Positions 18,644 to 28,105 of a stretch of 64,000 bases of DNA are shown here, in pieces; the first letter of the stretch is position 1, and every line of letters starts with the position of its first letter. The notes under the pieces were generated by a model. The model did not search any database, was not told where the DNA came from, and was given only the letters and a program-made list of their open reading frames with translations. This DNA is from Rhizobiaceae bacterium. GTDB taxonomy: Bacteria > Pseudomonadota > Alphaproteobacteria > Rhizobiales > Rhizobiaceae. The stretch lies in contig JAHBYV010000003.1 in assembly GCA_019635795.1 (NCBI GenBank), forward strand, positions 124,001 through 188,000, in the 5' to 3' direction. The position numbers were made by a program, and so were the translations under genes.

Positions 18644-19408
18644 TTATGATCTGCCAGAAACCGTCAGCAAACGGGTGCGCTTGGTCAGCACCAGGGCGAC
18701 CAGATAAAGAATACAGCCTGCCGCGAACAGATAGATTTCAATCCGATCAGTCAGAACCCACTGTTGCAGGTCTTGCCCTTTAACACCAAGGTCGAGGATG
18801 GATTTCGCACATAGGAAAGCGGATACAATCGCAAGCAGCCCATGATATTCGCGGCGCACAACTGTCTTGAATGAAAAAGACAAGTCAGCAGCTTTCCAAA
18901 GCGAGATGTTGGGAATGAATGCTGGCGTTACCGCGCACCATTTATCGTAGGCGGCACCAAAGCGTTTGGCGAGAAAATCTTCCTCAACCCAGATGATCCA
19001 CTCAATGTACAGCCAGTACATAAGCACAAATGCCAATACGAACCACCACACCATCAGCGACATGACGATGCCCAACATCGCCAGAAAATTGCCCAGATAA
19101 GGCGGGTTTCTGACAATGGAGTACATTCCCGTTGTGTTGAGGCATTCGGCGCGCTGCTCCTTTGTGCCACGTCCGGATGTTCCCACAGGCACATATCCAA
19201 CCGTTATGCAGCGGACTAGCTGGCCCGAAAAAGAGACAAGAATGCAGAAGTAAACCCAGGCGCTGAAAGCTTCATCACCTACCCAGGCTTCCATTCTTGC
19301 AGATTCTGCAAATACAGGCGCGGCTATGAGCAGCAGCGCCAATGGAAGGTAGCTGCGCCACCGAAAGAGAAACTGGCCATGATAGACAAGGCGATCGTTG
19401 AGACGCAT
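18644..19408 (-). CDS. Membrane methyltransferase of the ICMT/PEMT-like superfamily
   Basis: The 254-residue protein has about six hydrophobic segments. Its centre MYSIVRNPPYLGNFLAMLG, followed by EEDFLAKRFGAAYDKWC, is the SAM-binding signature of isoprenylcysteine/phospholipid methyltransferase-like membrane enzymes. Such proteins methylate lipids or small molecules at the membrane. Two extra hydrophobic segments after residue 190 go beyond the core fold. It is convergent with coaA and stands alone. The substrate is unknown. A second member of the superfamily is at 52523. Confidence 0.8.
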   Translation of the reverse strand: MRLNDRLVYHGQFLFRWRSYLPLALLLIAAPVFAESARMEAWVGDEAFSAWVYFCILVSFSGQLVRCITVGYVPVGTSGRGTKEQRAECLNTTGMYSIVRNPPYLGNFLAMLGIVMSLMVWWFVLAFVLMYWLYIEWIIWVEEDFLAKRFGAAYDKWCAVTPAFIPNISLWKAADLSFSFKTVVRREYHGLLAIVSAFLCAKSILDLGVKGQDLQQWVLTDRIEIYLFAAGCILYLVALVLTKRTRLLTVSGRS

Positions 19409-19539
19409 CCGGAGGCACCTATATTAGAAAACCGTAATACGTCTACCAATAATTGTACAAGAATTCAAAGATAGAAATCTGTTCGCGCCAAATTTATGGC
19501 GAAGGCTTCACAGCCCTCGCCGGATGCGGTCAGGCATCG

Positions 19540-20058
19540 TTATGCTACGTCTATATCGGGAATACGAAGAACCTGACCCGGATATATCTTGTCCGGATGC
19601 TTGAGCATTGGCTTATTAGCTTCAAAAATGATCGTGTGCTTTGCACCTTTGCCCTTGCCGTAATTCGCTTCGGCGATTTTCCAGAGATTGTCACCCTTCT
19701 TGACCGTGTAAAACTTCGGCTCCTTTGCCGGGGTGGCGGCCTTCACCAACTCGGTGAGATCGACGTTTGAATCCAGTTTTATGCCAGAATCCGGCGCGAC
19801 GACTTTCAACTCGCTGGCTTCGACCTTGGAGACGCCGAGCGTATTGCCAACCGCGATAATCGCCTTTTCGAAAATGGATTGATCGGCGACTACTCCCTTA
19901 AGAATAGCCTTGTCGCCCTGAACCTCAATCTGCACATTTTCTGTGCCGAGCTTGTTGGATTCCAGTTCCTTCTTGAGCGCCTCAGCGTCGGGGGTTTCTT
20001 CATCGTCGCCAATGCCGAGCTTTTGGCCGACCTTCTTCACAAAATCAAAAATTCCCAT
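19540..20058 (-). CDS. BON-LysM protein (Kbp/YgaU type)
   Basis: The 172-residue protein matches E. coli Kbp (YgaU), a potassium-binding stress protein, in full layout: start MGIFDFVKKVGQKLG, a BON domain (about 30-100) and a LysM domain at the end (YTVKKGDNLWKIAEANYG through IFEANKPMLKHPDKIYPGQVLRIP). I chose the ATG at 20058 because AGGAGG lies ten bases upstream; the longer frame to 20169 overlaps arfB. No signal peptide is seen, as in Kbp. It lies downstream of arfB on the same strand. Confidence 0.9.
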   Translation of the reverse strand: MGIFDFVKKVGQKLGIGDDEETPDAEALKKELESNKLGTENVQIEVQGDKAILKGVVADQSIFEKAIIAVGNTLGVSKVEASELKVVAPDSGIKLDSNVDLTELVKAATPAKEPKFYTVKKGDNLWKIAEANYGKGKGAKHTIIFEANKPMLKHPDKIYPGQVLRIPDIDVA

Positions 20059-20131
20059 GCGCTGTAGCCTCCTGATGCTCTGCAATGAGTGGATTTTGGC
20101 ATTGCGAAAGCACAAGAGCAAGTTGTTCCGA

Positions 20132-20566
20132 CTATTCGCGCTCAACCCTGCCGCGCATTCGCTTGACATTGGAGCGCCCTGCCTTGGCCTTCAGGCGGCG
20201 TTCTACAGAACCTTTTGTAGGCTTCGTCTTCTTGCGCGGCGGTGGTGGTGGTTTCGCAGCATCGGCTATCAATGCCACCAAACGCTCCAGCGCGTCTGCC
20301 CGGTTGCGCTCCTGCGTGCGAAAGCGGGCGGCTTCTATCACGATAATGCCATCGCGCGTTGCGCGTTGTCCTGCAATCTTCAGTACGCGTGTACGCACCC
20401 GCTCGCTTAACCCCGGTGCATTTGCCGCGTCGAAGCGAAGTTGAACGGCGGTGGCGACCTTGTTGACATTCTGCCCGCCCGGTCCCGAGGCGCGAATGAA
20501 ATTCTCGGTCAGGTCGCCCGGATTTATCTCCGCCTCAGCGCTGATATGTATGATTTCGTCGGTCAT
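20132..20566 (-). CDS. arfB: Alternative ribosome-rescue factor ArfB (YaeJ family)
   Basis: ArfB hydrolyses peptidyl-tRNA on stalled ribosomes that lack a stop codon. The 144-residue protein has the catalytic GGQ in SGPGGQNVNKVATAVQLRF and the long basic C-terminal tail (Lys/Arg-rich, last 35 residues) that enters the empty mRNA channel. There is no codon-recognition domain, which separates it from RF1 and RF2. It ends 73 bases before the BON-LysM start and begins 80 bases after the pckA stop. Confidence 0.94.
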   Translation of the reverse strand: MTDEIIHISAEAEINPGDLTENFIRASGPGGQNVNKVATAVQLRFDAANAPGLSERVRTRVLKIAGQRATRDGIIVIEAARFRTQERNRADALERLVALIADAAKPPPPPRKKTKPTKGSVERRLKAKAGRSNVKRMRGRVERE

Positions 20567-20591
20567 CGAAGACTTGATGCCGCGAGATGGA

Positions 20592-20621
20592 CAAAAAGAA
20601 AAGGCCGGAACGTGTCCGGCC
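20592..20621 (-). terminator. Intrinsic terminator of pckA
   Basis: On the minus strand, a GGCCGGA/TCCGGCC stem (20603-20621, five-base loop) is followed by a T-rich run (20592-20602). It lies 26 bases after the pckA stop. Confidence 0.8.
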
Positions 20622-20646
20622 TCGTCCAGTATTTCTTCAGCCGAAC

Positions 20647-22254
20647 TTATTCGGCGGCCACTTTCAGGCCGGGTGCGGCGTCGCGAACGCGATCATCCAC
20701 ATGGCTTTCAAACTTGGCGAAGTTCTTCACGAACATATCAACGAGCTTGTTTGCCTGAACGTCGTATGCGCTGGCGTCGGCCCAGGTCGAGCGTGGATCA
20801 AGAATTTTGCTGTCCACGCCGGGGACCGAGACTGGCACTTCGAAGCCGAAATTGGCGTCTGTGCGGAACTCGGCGCCTTTCAGCGAGCCATCGAGCGCGG
20901 CCGAAAGCAGGGCGCGAGTTGCCTTGATTGGCATACGGTTTCCAACGCCATAGGCACCGCCTGTCCAACCGGTGTTGACCAGCCAGCAATCAACGTCGTG
21001 TTCGGCAATCAGTTCACGCAGGAGGTTGCCATACTCCGAAGGGTGGCGCGGCATGAATGGAGCACCGAAGCAGGTCGAGAAAGTTGCTTCCGGTTCGGTG
21101 ACGCCTTTCTCCGTTCCCGCAACCTTCGCGGTATATCCTGAAAGGAAGTGGTACATCGCCTGGGCAGGCGTGAGCTTTGCAATGGGTGGCAGCACACCGA
21201 ACGCATCCGCCGTGAGCATCACGATGTTCTTTGGATGTGGTGCGCGACCTGTCTCGCTTGCATTTGGAATGAAATCCAGCGGATAGGCGCAGCGCGTGTT
21301 TTCGGTCAAAGAACCATCATTGAAGTCCGGCGTGCGCCGTGCGTCCATGATCACATTTTCAAGCACGGTACCGAAGCGCTGGGTTGTTGCGAAAATCTCC
21401 GGCTCGGCCTCTGCCGAAAGGCGGATCGTCTTTGCGTAGCATCCACCTTCGAAATTGAAGATGCCTTCCGGTCCCCAGCCGTGCTCGTCGTCGCCAATAA
21501 GTGTACGCGACGGATCGGCGGAAAGCGTCGTCTTGCCAGTGCCTGAAAGCCCGAAGAAAACCGCAGAGTTACCAGCATCGTCCGTATTCGCCGAGCAATG
21601 CATCGGCATGACGCTCGCTTGCGGCAGAAGGAAATTCAGTGCGGTAAAGACGGACTTCTTCATCTCGCCGGCATAGGACGTGCCGCCGATCAGAACGATC
21701 ATGCGGGTCAGGTCCACGGCAATTACCGTTTGAGCGCGTGTGCCATGCCGCGCAGGATCAGCCTTGAAGGATGGCAGATCGATGATTGTCATCTTTGGCA
21801 CGAAGGTCGAGAGTGCCGCAGCATCCGGCCTAATTAGCAGGTTGCGGATGAACAGCGAATGCCAGGTATATTCGGTAACAACGCGAACGGGCAGATTGTG
21901 CACAGGGTCTGCACCACCGACCAGATCCTGCACGAACAGATCCATTGAACCGGCCTGTGCCAGAAAATCGCCTAGCAAGACTTCAAAATGCTCTGGCGAG
22001 ATTGCTGCATTGTTGTCCCACCAGACAGTGTTCTCAGTGGTAGCGTCGCGCACTACAAACTTGTCCTTGGGCGAACGGCCCGTGTGCTGTCCCGTATAGG
22101 CGACAAGCGCACCCTGAGCGGTGATCTGTGCTTCTCCGCGCCTTACGGCCTCTTCATAGAGTTCTGGCGCACTGAGATTCGCAAGCACCTTGCCTGTTGT
22201 TAAAAGTTCTTTGCCCGCAAGCTGTCCTACCAGCTTGTGCTCATTCGATGCCAT
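20647..22254 (-). CDS. pckA: Phosphoenolpyruvate carboxykinase (ATP)
   Basis: PckA converts oxaloacetate to PEP, the gatekeeper of gluconeogenesis. The 535-residue protein has the ATP-type signature: P-loop GLSGTGKT (235-242), metal motif IGDDEHGW (253-260), the substrate-binding TGRSPKDKF and the CTGG-like [12 protein letters not shown]. It is transcribed away from chvI across a 333-base region that holds three related operator-like motifs. In rhizobia pckA is under catabolite-type control; the motifs at 22365-22436 are the visible candidates. Confidence 0.98.
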   Translation of the reverse strand: MASNEHKLVGQLAGKELLTTGKVLANLSAPELYEEAVRRGEAQITAQGALVAYTGQHTGRSPKDKFVVRDATTENTVWWDNNAAISPEHFEVLLGDFLAQAGSMDLFVQDLVGGADPVHNLPVRVVTEYTWHSLFIRNLLIRPDAAALSTFVPKMTIIDLPSFKADPARHGTRAQTVIAVDLTRMIVLIGGTSYAGEMKKSVFTALNFLLPQASVMPMHCSANTDDAGNSAVFFGLSGTGKTTLSADPSRTLIGDDEHGWGPEGIFNFEGGCYAKTIRLSAEAEPEIFATTQRFGTVLENVIMDARRTPDFNDGSLTENTRCAYPLDFIPNASETGRAPHPKNIVMLTADAFGVLPPIAKLTPAQAMYHFLSGYTAKVAGTEKGVTEPEATFSTCFGAPFMPRHPSEYGNLLRELIAEHDVDCWLVNTGWTGGAYGVGNRMPIKATRALLSAALDGSLKGAEFRTDANFGFEVPVSVPGVDSKILDPRSTWADASAYDVQANKLVDMFVKNFAKFESHVDDRVRDAAPGLKVAAE

Positions 22255-22587
22255 TCGACGTTCCCTTATTTATCGCCAGCTTCGGTTTGACCGCACGCCA
22301 CCCGCTGCTCGCATCCACGACGTGAAATACCCGAACCAGAAAAGCCAAATGAATTCAAATCATTAATCGATTTAAAAAAATGCCAAAATATTTAAATCGT
22401 TTAAACGAGGACCCGCAATCGTTTGAAATTCAAACGGCCAGCCAGATATAAGCGCTTGCCGGTAGTAGCCGCGGCAGAACTTCCTGTGACATCTGCCGAA
22501 AACTGTGCCACATTTTGTACCTAATTTGTTTTGCATGAGCCTTTCACGAACCGAAGGGACTCAAAGCGAATGAAGGAGCCGCAGGAT
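22255..22587. promoter_or_regulatory. pckA-chvI divergent control region with three operator-like sites
   Basis: This AT-rich 333-base gap holds three related sites on the plus strand: AATCGATTTAAA (22365-22376), AATCGTTTAAA (22395-22405) and AATCGTTTGAA (22417-22427). They are spaced 30 and 22 bases apart, close to whole helical turns. The third overlaps a perfect palindrome CGTTTGAAATTCAAACG (22420-22436). The second overlaps CGTTTAAACG (22398-22407). No protein-coding gene is seen. The sites lie 111-182 bases from the pckA start and 150-220 from chvI, so either gene could be controlled. A LacI-type gluconeogenic regulator such as PckR is a reasonable guess, not shown. Confidence 0.55.
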
Positions 22588-23289
22588 ATGGCGACAGTCG
22601 CCCTGGTTGACGATGACAGAAACATTCTGACGTCTGTCTCGATCGCCCTGGAATCGGAAGGTTATAGGGTTGAGACCTATACGGACGGCGCATCGGCGCT
22701 TGAGGGCTTGTCGGCCCGTCCGCCGAACCTTGCAATTCTGGACATCAAGATGCCGCGCATGGATGGCATGGAATTGCTGCGCCGCTTGCGGCAAAAGACC
22801 GACCTGCCGGTGATTTTTCTCACCTCGAAGGATGATGAGATCGACGAGCTTTTCGGTTTGAAGATGGGGGCGGATGACTTCATTCGCAAACCATTCTCGC
22901 AGCGCCTTCTGGTCGAGCGCGTCAAAGCTGTTTTGCGTCGGGCCAGTGCGCGTGAAGCGGGCGCCAAATCACCGGCGCAGCAGGCACGTTCGCTGGAACG
23001 TGGCCAGCTTGTCATGGATCAGGAGCGCCATACGTGTACGTGGAAGGGTGAGCCGGTCACACTGACTGTCACGGAATTCCTAATTCTGCATTCTCTTGCG
23101 CAACGTCCCGGTGTCGTCAAAAGTCGCGATGCGCTGATGGATTCTGCCTATGATGAGCAGGTTTATGTTGACGATCGAACCATCGATAGCCACATCAAGC
23201 GCCTTCGAAAGAAGTTCAAGGCCGTGGATGAGGACTTCGAAATGATCGAAACACTATACGGCGTGGGCTATCGCTTTCGCGAAGCGTGA
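22588..23289 (+). CDS. chvI: Two-component response regulator ChvI (OmpR family)
   Basis: ChvI is the DNA-binding partner of ChvG, controlling envelope, acid and host-related genes in rhizobia and Brucella (BvrR). The 233-residue protein begins [21 protein letters not shown] and has the phospho-acceptor Asp52 in [13 protein letters not shown], the Lys of FIRKPFS, and a C-terminal winged helix ([24 protein letters not shown], then [16 protein letters not shown]). The start was placed at 22588 by family alignment with AAGGAG upstream; ATGs at 22531 and 22570 are in frame but add unusual sequence. chvG follows after 49 bases. Confidence 0.95.
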   Translation: MATVALVDDDRNILTSVSIALESEGYRVETYTDGASALEGLSARPPNLAILDIKMPRMDGMELLRRLRQKTDLPVIFLTSKDDEIDELFGLKMGADDFIRKPFSQRLLVERVKAVLRRASAREAGAKSPAQQARSLERGQLVMDQERHTCTWKGEPVTLTVTEFLILHSLAQRPGVVKSRDALMDSAYDEQVYVDDRTIDSHIKRLRKKFKAVDEDFEMIETLYGVGYRFREA

Positions 23290-23338
23290 CAGGGCGGCCG
23301 CGGCCGCTCTTGGACAGGACGCAACGGACCCTGAATGA

Positions 23339-25117
23339 ATGGCAATTGAGGCGCAGTCGAGCAAGCCCGCCGCGGCACGATCACGGCGCCGATTCACGTC
23401 GGGGTTCGTCTTCCGCGCGCTGTCGCCCGTTACGACCTTTCTTGAACATCACCTGTTCTCAAGTCTGACACGGCGAATCCTGATACTGAACCTTGCTGCG
23501 CTGGCGGTTCTGGTTGTCGGGGTCCTTTATCTCAATCAGTTCCGTGATGGGCTGATTGATGCGCGCGTAGAGAGTATGCGCACACAGGGTGAGATCATCG
23601 CTGGCGCGATTGCCGCCTCTGCGTCAGTCGAGACCGATTCGCTGAACATCGATCCCGAAAAGTTGTTCGAGTTGCAGGCGGGTGCAAATATCGGCCCCGG
23701 CTCAGACCTTGGCAGTCTGGATTTTCCGATCAACCCTGAAAAGGTTGCTCCGGTCCTTCGCAGACTGATCTCTCCGACCCGCACCCGGGCGCGCGTCTAT
23801 GACCGTGACGCCAATCTGTTGCTGGATTCGCGGCACCTTTATTCGCGCGGGCAGATCCTTCGCTACGATTTGCCTCCGGTCGATGATGAGGAAGGCGGCG
23901 TGCTGGAGCGCGTCGAACGCTTCATCTTTGATATGTTCCGTAACACCGACCTGCCAGTTTATAAGGAACAACCCGGTGGCAGCGGTGCAGGCTTCCCCGA
24001 AATCATGACAGCGCTGACCGGAAGCCCGGCCACACAGGTCCGCGTCAATGAACAGGGCGAGCAAATCGTTTCTGTTGCTGTGCCCATCCAGAGATTTCGG
24101 GCCGTACTCGGCGTGTTGATGCTCACGACTGAAGGCAATGACATTGACAAGATTGTTGCCGGCGAGCGCCGCGCGATTCTGCGTGTGTTTGGCGTTGCTG
24201 CGCTGGCGAACGCCGTACTTTCCGTTCTGCTGGCCTCGACAATCGCCAATCCGCTACGGCGGCTTGCCGCGGCAGCGGTACGCGTTCGCCGTGGCGTCAA
24301 GAACCGCGAGGAAATACCGGACTTTTCAGCCCGTCAGGACGAAATTGGCAATCTTTCAGTTGCCGTCAGGGACATGACGAACGCCCTCTATGCGCGAATT
24401 GATGCCATTGAGAGCTTTGCCGCCGATGTGAGTCATGAACTGAAAAACCCGCTTACCTCCTTGCGCAGCGCGGTGGAGACATTGCCGCTCGCCAAATCGG
24501 AGACGTCTCGCGATAGGCTGATGGCTGTCATTCAGCATGACGTTCGCCGTCTGGACAGGCTGATTACTGACATTTCCGATGCTTCGCGCCTTGATGCGGA
24601 GCTGGCCAGAGAAGACGCCCAGCGCGTTGATTTGCGCAAATTCCTCACCGATCTCGTTTCCGCCTCGAAGGATGCAAGTCGCAATAAAAAGCAGGTCGAG
24701 ATTGAGTTCATTGCGGAAAAACTGCCGCAGGGAATCAAGGGTTTTTATGTGAACGGTCACGAATCCCGTCTTGGTCAGGTTATGACAAATCTGATCGAGA
24801 ATGCCCGCTCTTTCGTGCCGGAAGAGGGTGGCAAGGTAATTGTTCGCCTCGCACGCACAGGCAAACTGAATGTCGTTTCTGTCGAGGATAACGGGCCGGG
24901 TATTCGGGTCGAAAACATCGACCGAATATTTGAGCGATTCTATACAGACCGACCGTCAAATGAGGCGTTTGGCCAGAATTCGGGCCTCGGCCTTTCGATC
25001 AGCAGGCAGATTGTTGAGGCGCATGGAGGCAGGCTGGTTGCAGAGAATATACCGGGTTCCAAGCCTGGCGAATTACGCGGCGCCCGATTTATCGCAAGCT
25101 TTCCTGCAGAAAGCTGA
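23339..25117 (+). CDS. chvG: Sensor histidine kinase ChvG
   Basis: The 592-residue inner-membrane sensor (ExoS/BvrS orthologue) has a positively charged N-terminus, a first membrane helix (LILNLAALAVLVVGVLYL, near 50-67) and a large periplasmic domain (about 70-275). A second helix (VFGVAALANAVLSVLLAS) and HAMP follow, then the DHp helix with His366 in DVSHELKNPLTSLRSA, and a HATPase domain with VEDNGPGI and NSGLGLSI. The start at 23339 has only a weak ribosome site. Its stop overlaps the hprK start by one base (TGATG), so kinase and PTS genes are translationally linked. Confidence 0.95.
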   Translation: MAIEAQSSKPAAARSRRRFTSGFVFRALSPVTTFLEHHLFSSLTRRILILNLAALAVLVVGVLYLNQFRDGLIDARVESMRTQGEIIAGAIAASASVETDSLNIDPEKLFELQAGANIGPGSDLGSLDFPINPEKVAPVLRRLISPTRTRARVYDRDANLLLDSRHLYSRGQILRYDLPPVDDEEGGVLERVERFIFDMFRNTDLPVYKEQPGGSGAGFPEIMTALTGSPATQVRVNEQGEQIVSVAVPIQRFRAVLGVLMLTTEGNDIDKIVAGERRAILRVFGVAALANAVLSVLLASTIANPLRRLAAAAVRVRRGVKNREEIPDFSARQDEIGNLSVAVRDMTNALYARIDAIESFAADVSHELKNPLTSLRSAVETLPLAKSETSRDRLMAVIQHDVRRLDRLITDISDASRLDAELAREDAQRVDLRKFLTDLVSASKDASRNKKQVEIEFIAEKLPQGIKGFYVNGHESRLGQVMTNLIENARSFVPEEGGKVIVRLARTGKLNVVSVEDNGPGIRVENIDRIFERFYTDRPSNEAFGQNSGLGLSISRQIVEAHGGRLVAENIPGSKPGELRGARFIASFPAES

Positions 25118-25584
25118 TGTCAAATAATCTGCATGGCACCGCGATAATTGTTGCTGATCACGGCATTTTTATCCGTGGCGATTCCGGCACCGGCAAGACG
25201 GCGCTGGCGCTCGAACTGTTGTCGCGCGCGTTCAATGCCGGGCTCTATGCGCGTCTGGTCGCTGATGATCAGCTATTTGCCGCACAGCATGACGGAAGGT
25301 TAGTGCTGACGGCACCCGACCCGATTGCCGGCCTTGTCGAGATTCGCGGGCATGGGCCCAGCCCAATAGCCTATCAGCGTCAGGCTGTGATCGACCTTGT
25401 GGTGACTTTGGTGGCTCCAGCGCAGGCAGAGCGCTTGCCGGACCCGGCATTCGCGACAGTTTGCGCGGTTAAGGTTCCTGAGCTGCGACTTGCCGCAAAA
25501 AGCACCGTAAACGCCGCCAGCGCGTGCGCTGCGTGGGTAGGGATTGGCCTATTTGATGCTGTGCACATGCGGCAAAATGGCTAA
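25117..25584 (+). CDS. hprK: HPr kinase/phosphorylase, short alphaproteobacterial form
   Basis: HprK phosphorylates HPr on a serine. The 155-residue protein lacks the N-terminal domain of the Firmicute enzyme (about 310 residues) and is just the catalytic domain, as is usual in alphaproteobacteria. Walker A GDSGTGKT is at residues 21-28 and the HprK signature LVEIRGHGP lies near 72-80. It overlaps chvG by one base and precedes the EIIA gene after 125 bases. Confidence 0.93.
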   Translation: MSNNLHGTAIIVADHGIFIRGDSGTGKTALALELLSRAFNAGLYARLVADDQLFAAQHDGRLVLTAPDPIAGLVEIRGHGPSPIAYQRQAVIDLVVTLVAPAQAERLPDPAFATVCAVKVPELRLAAKSTVNAASACAAWVGIGLFDAVHMRQNG

Positions 25585-25709
25585 GCAGGCATCAAATTGG
25601 CACTTGTAAACGCGCCCCGCCTCGACAAGATAGCGCTCCACCGGTCGCAGGGGTTGCCGGGATCAGTTTGGTACGGCCAGAAGAACGGCCTTACAGGAGT
25701 CAGTACAGT

Positions 25710-26111
25710 ATGATCGGACTCGTGCTCGTCACGCACGGTCGGTTGGCCGAAGAGTTCCGCAACGCGGTTGAACATGTTGTCGGGCCTCAGGACCATTTGG
25801 CCACGGTATCAATCGATGCCGACGATGATATGGAGCTGCGTCGTCAGGAAATAGTTGACGCGGTTGGCGCGGTAGACAGCGGGTCTGGCGTTATAGTCCT
25901 GACGGATATGTTTGGTGGCACCCCTTCCAATCTCGCAATTTCAGTAATGGAAGCCGGGAGGGTTGAGGTCGTTGCCGGAATGAATTTGCCAATGCTTATC
26001 AAGCTGACCTCTGTGCGCAAGACGGGCGATCTGGCGCGCGCCATTGAGGAAGCCCAAACGGCGGGCCGCAAATACATTAATGTCGCCAGTCAGCTCCTCA
26101 CCTGCAAATGA
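25710..26111 (+). CDS. PTS EIIA component, mannose type
   Basis: The 133-residue protein begins MIGLVLVTHGRLAEEF; His9 is the expected phosphorylation site. The DMFGGTPSNLA motif is typical of EIIA(Man). The ATG at 25710 follows CAGGAG; a longer frame to 25668 has no family support. No EIIB or EIIC is in the window, which fits the regulatory, non-transporting PTS of alphaproteobacteria. The stop overlaps the HPr start (ATGA). Confidence 0.93.
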   Translation: MIGLVLVTHGRLAEEFRNAVEHVVGPQDHLATVSIDADDDMELRRQEIVDAVGAVDSGSGVIVLTDMFGGTPSNLAISVMEAGRVEVVAGMNLPMLIKLTSVRKTGDLARAIEEAQTAGRKYINVASQLLTCK

Positions 26112-26404
26112 GCCATTCAATGCCGTCCGGCGAAGATGATGTCCGCGAAGTGACCATTATCAACCAGCGCGGTTTGCACGCGCGGGCGTCTGCCAAATTC
26201 GTGCAGACGGCCAGTGCGTTCGATGCTGAAATTTCGGTTGAAAGAGATGGCATGAAGGTGGGCGGAACCTCGATCATGGGGCTGATGATGCTAGCCGCCA
26301 GCCCCGGCTGTACGATTCGTATTTCGGCAAACGGGCCGCAGGCCCAAGCAGCGTTGGCCGCGCTGGAAGAGCTCGTCGCTGACAAGTTTGGCGAAGAAGC
26401 TTGA
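26108..26404 (+). CDS. HPr phosphocarrier protein
   Basis: The 98-residue HPr has His24 in NQRGLHARASAKFV, the site phosphorylated by enzyme I, and Ser55 in GGTSIMGLMMLAA, the site acted on by HprK. About 13 extra residues precede the usual start. It overlaps the EIIA gene by four bases and lies upstream of hprK's target set in one block chvI-chvG-hprK-EIIA-HPr. Enzyme I is elsewhere. Confidence 0.94.
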   Translation: MSHSMPSGEDDVREVTIINQRGLHARASAKFVQTASAFDAEISVERDGMKVGGTSIMGLMMLAASPGCTIRISANGPQAQAALAALEELVADKFGEEA

Positions 26405-26443
26405 GCGTATAGAGAGATAAAGATTTCTTTATGTAACATTGCC

Positions 26444-26503
26444 GGTTTGGTTGCGATCTGGTAGGACGCCACCAATCGCGCTGGCGTGAAGCCGGCCCAA
26501 ACC
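26444..26503 (+). ncRNA. Candidate structured leader of ahcY (possible pseudoknot)
   Basis: Within the 121-base gap before ahcY, GGTTTGG (26444-26450) can pair with CCAAACC (26497-26503). Inside that stem, ACGCCA/TGGCGT (26466-26471 with 26482-26487) forms a hairpin. Its ten-base loop CCAATCGCGC holds ATCGC (26475-26479), which can pair with GCGAT (26453-26457). The result is an H-type pseudoknot closed by a seven-pair stem, ending 11 bases before the AGGA ribosome site of ahcY. It does not show the core I associate with the known SAH riboswitch. Seen by eye only; chance pairing in GC-rich DNA is possible. Confidence 0.35.
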
Positions 26504-26525
26504 CGTATTCAAGCAGGACACTAAA

Positions 26526-27926
26526 ATGGCCGCTCAAAAAGACTTTGTTGTATCCGACATTTCGCTGGCAGACTGGGGCCGCAAGGAAATCGAAATCGCT
26601 GAAACCGAAATGCCGGGCCTCATGGCCTGCCGCGAGGAATTCGGTACAAGCCAGCCGCTCAAGGGCGCCCGTATCAGCGGCTCGCTTCACATGACAATCC
26701 AGACTGCCGTGCTTATCGAGACGTTGAAGGCGCTGGGGGCGGATGTGCGCTGGGCCTCCTGCAATATTTTTTCGACGCAGGACCATGCAGCCGCCGCGAT
26801 TGCAGCAACAGGCACCCCGGTTTTTGCCGTAAAGGGTGAAACGCTGACTGAGTATTGGGAATACACCGACAGAATCTTTCAATGGGCCGATGGCGGCACC
26901 ACAAACATGATCCTGGATGATGGGGGCGATGCCACCATGTACATCCTTATTGGCGCGCGCGCTGAGGCGGGCGAGGATGTTTTGTCAAAGCCGGGAAGCG
27001 AAGAAGAGGAAATTCTGTTTGCCCAGATCAAGAAGCGCATGGCGCAGACGCCAGGCTTCTTTACCGCGCAGCGCGACGCGATCCGCGGCGTGACCGAAGA
27101 AACAACGACTGGCGTGAACCGTCTCTATCAGTTGCAGAAGAACGGCCTGCTCCCGTTCCCGGCAATCAACGTGAATGATTCCGTCACCAAGTCCAAGTTC
27201 GACAACAAGTATGGCTGCAAGGAATCGCTCGTGGACGGCATTCGTCGCGCGACCGACACCATGATGGCCGGCAAAGTGGCTGTGGTCTGCGGATATGGCG
27301 ATGTGGGCAAGGGCTCGGCGGCATCACTGCGGGGCGCTGGCGCGCGCGTGAAGGTCACGGAAGTTGATCCGATCTGCGCCTTGCAGGCCGCGATGGACGG
27401 TTTTGAGGTCGTAACTCTGGAAGATGCGGCGCCCAACGCAGACATCATCATAACGACGACCGGCAACAAGGATGTCATAACCCTCGATCATATGCGCGCT
27501 ATGAAGGACATGGTCATCGTCGGCAATATCGGCCACTTCGATAATGAGATTCAGGTTGCTGGGTTGCGCAATCTGAAATGGACGAACATCAAGCCGCAAG
27601 TAGACATGATCACCTTCCCTGACAACAAGCGCTTGATACTTCTGTCCGAAGGACGCTTGCTCAATCTCGGCAATGCCACCGGACATCCAAGCTTCGTCAT
27701 GTCGGCATCATTCACCAACCAGACACTTGCTCAGATCGAATTGTGGGCCAACCCTGGCAAGTACGAAAATCAGGTTTATGTGCTGCCAAAGCACCTCGAT
27801 GAGAAGGTCGCGCGCCTTCACCTGGACAAGCTGGGAGCTAAGTTGACCACGCTGAGCGACGAACAAGCAGCTTATATCGGCGTGACACCGCAGGGCCCGT
27901 TCAAGGCTGACCACTACCGCTATTAA
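26526..27926 (+). CDS. ahcY: Adenosylhomocysteinase
   Basis: AhcY splits S-adenosylhomocysteine into adenosine and homocysteine, clearing the by-product of methylation. The 466-residue protein has the long bacterial form with the insert around residues 120-160, the NAD-binding site [23 protein letters not shown], the substrate residues in [15 protein letters not shown], and the C-terminal KADHYRY typical of the family. A strong terminator follows. The upstream gap may hold a structured RNA. Confidence 0.98.
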   Translation: MAAQKDFVVSDISLADWGRKEIEIAETEMPGLMACREEFGTSQPLKGARISGSLHMTIQTAVLIETLKALGADVRWASCNIFSTQDHAAAAIAATGTPVFAVKGETLTEYWEYTDRIFQWADGGTTNMILDDGGDATMYILIGARAEAGEDVLSKPGSEEEEILFAQIKKRMAQTPGFFTAQRDAIRGVTEETTTGVNRLYQLQKNGLLPFPAINVNDSVTKSKFDNKYGCKESLVDGIRRATDTMMAGKVAVVCGYGDVGKGSAASLRGAGARVKVTEVDPICALQAAMDGFEVVTLEDAAPNADIIITTTGNKDVITLDHMRAMKDMVIVGNIGHFDNEIQVAGLRNLKWTNIKPQVDMITFPDNKRLILLSEGRLLNLGNATGHPSFVMSASFTNQTLAQIELWANPGKYENQVYVLPKHLDEKVARLHLDKLGAKLTTLSDEQAAYIGVTPQGPFKADHYRY

Positions 27927-27955
27927 CCAAGTGTAAATACTACACTAGATATTGT

Positions 27956-27992
27956 GGCCGAGCGGTTGACTTTTCGCTCGGCCTATATTTTT
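27956..27992 (+). terminator. Intrinsic terminator of ahcY
   Basis: A nine-pair perfect stem GGCCGAGCG/CGCTCGGCC (27956-27964 with 27975-27983) is followed by TATATTTTT. It lies 30 bases after the ahcY stop and separates it from the divL-like gene. Confidence 0.9.
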
Positions 27993-28105
27993 GCCTCGCG
28001 CCGCCTTCACGCCGATTCGCCCATTCGGTATCTTAGTGATTCGTAGCGCTTTGTTTGTATCGGTAGTCCAGCGCGAAGCACCGTTTGCGGCGGAGAGGAA
28101 AAAGA

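Noticed and set aside
20085-20444. Plus-strand frames opposite arfB
   Set aside because: ArfB on the minus strand is clear from its GGQ motif; the overlapping frames are composition artefacts.
26405-26525. Known SAH or SAM-II riboswitch before ahcY
   Set aside because: The conserved cores I associate with these classes are not visible; only a generic pseudoknot can be drawn.
27954-27970. GTGGCCGAGCGGTTGA resembles the D-arm of a serine or leucine tRNA
   Set aside because: There is no matching acceptor, anticodon or T arm nearby, and the bases form a perfect terminator hairpin after ahcY.
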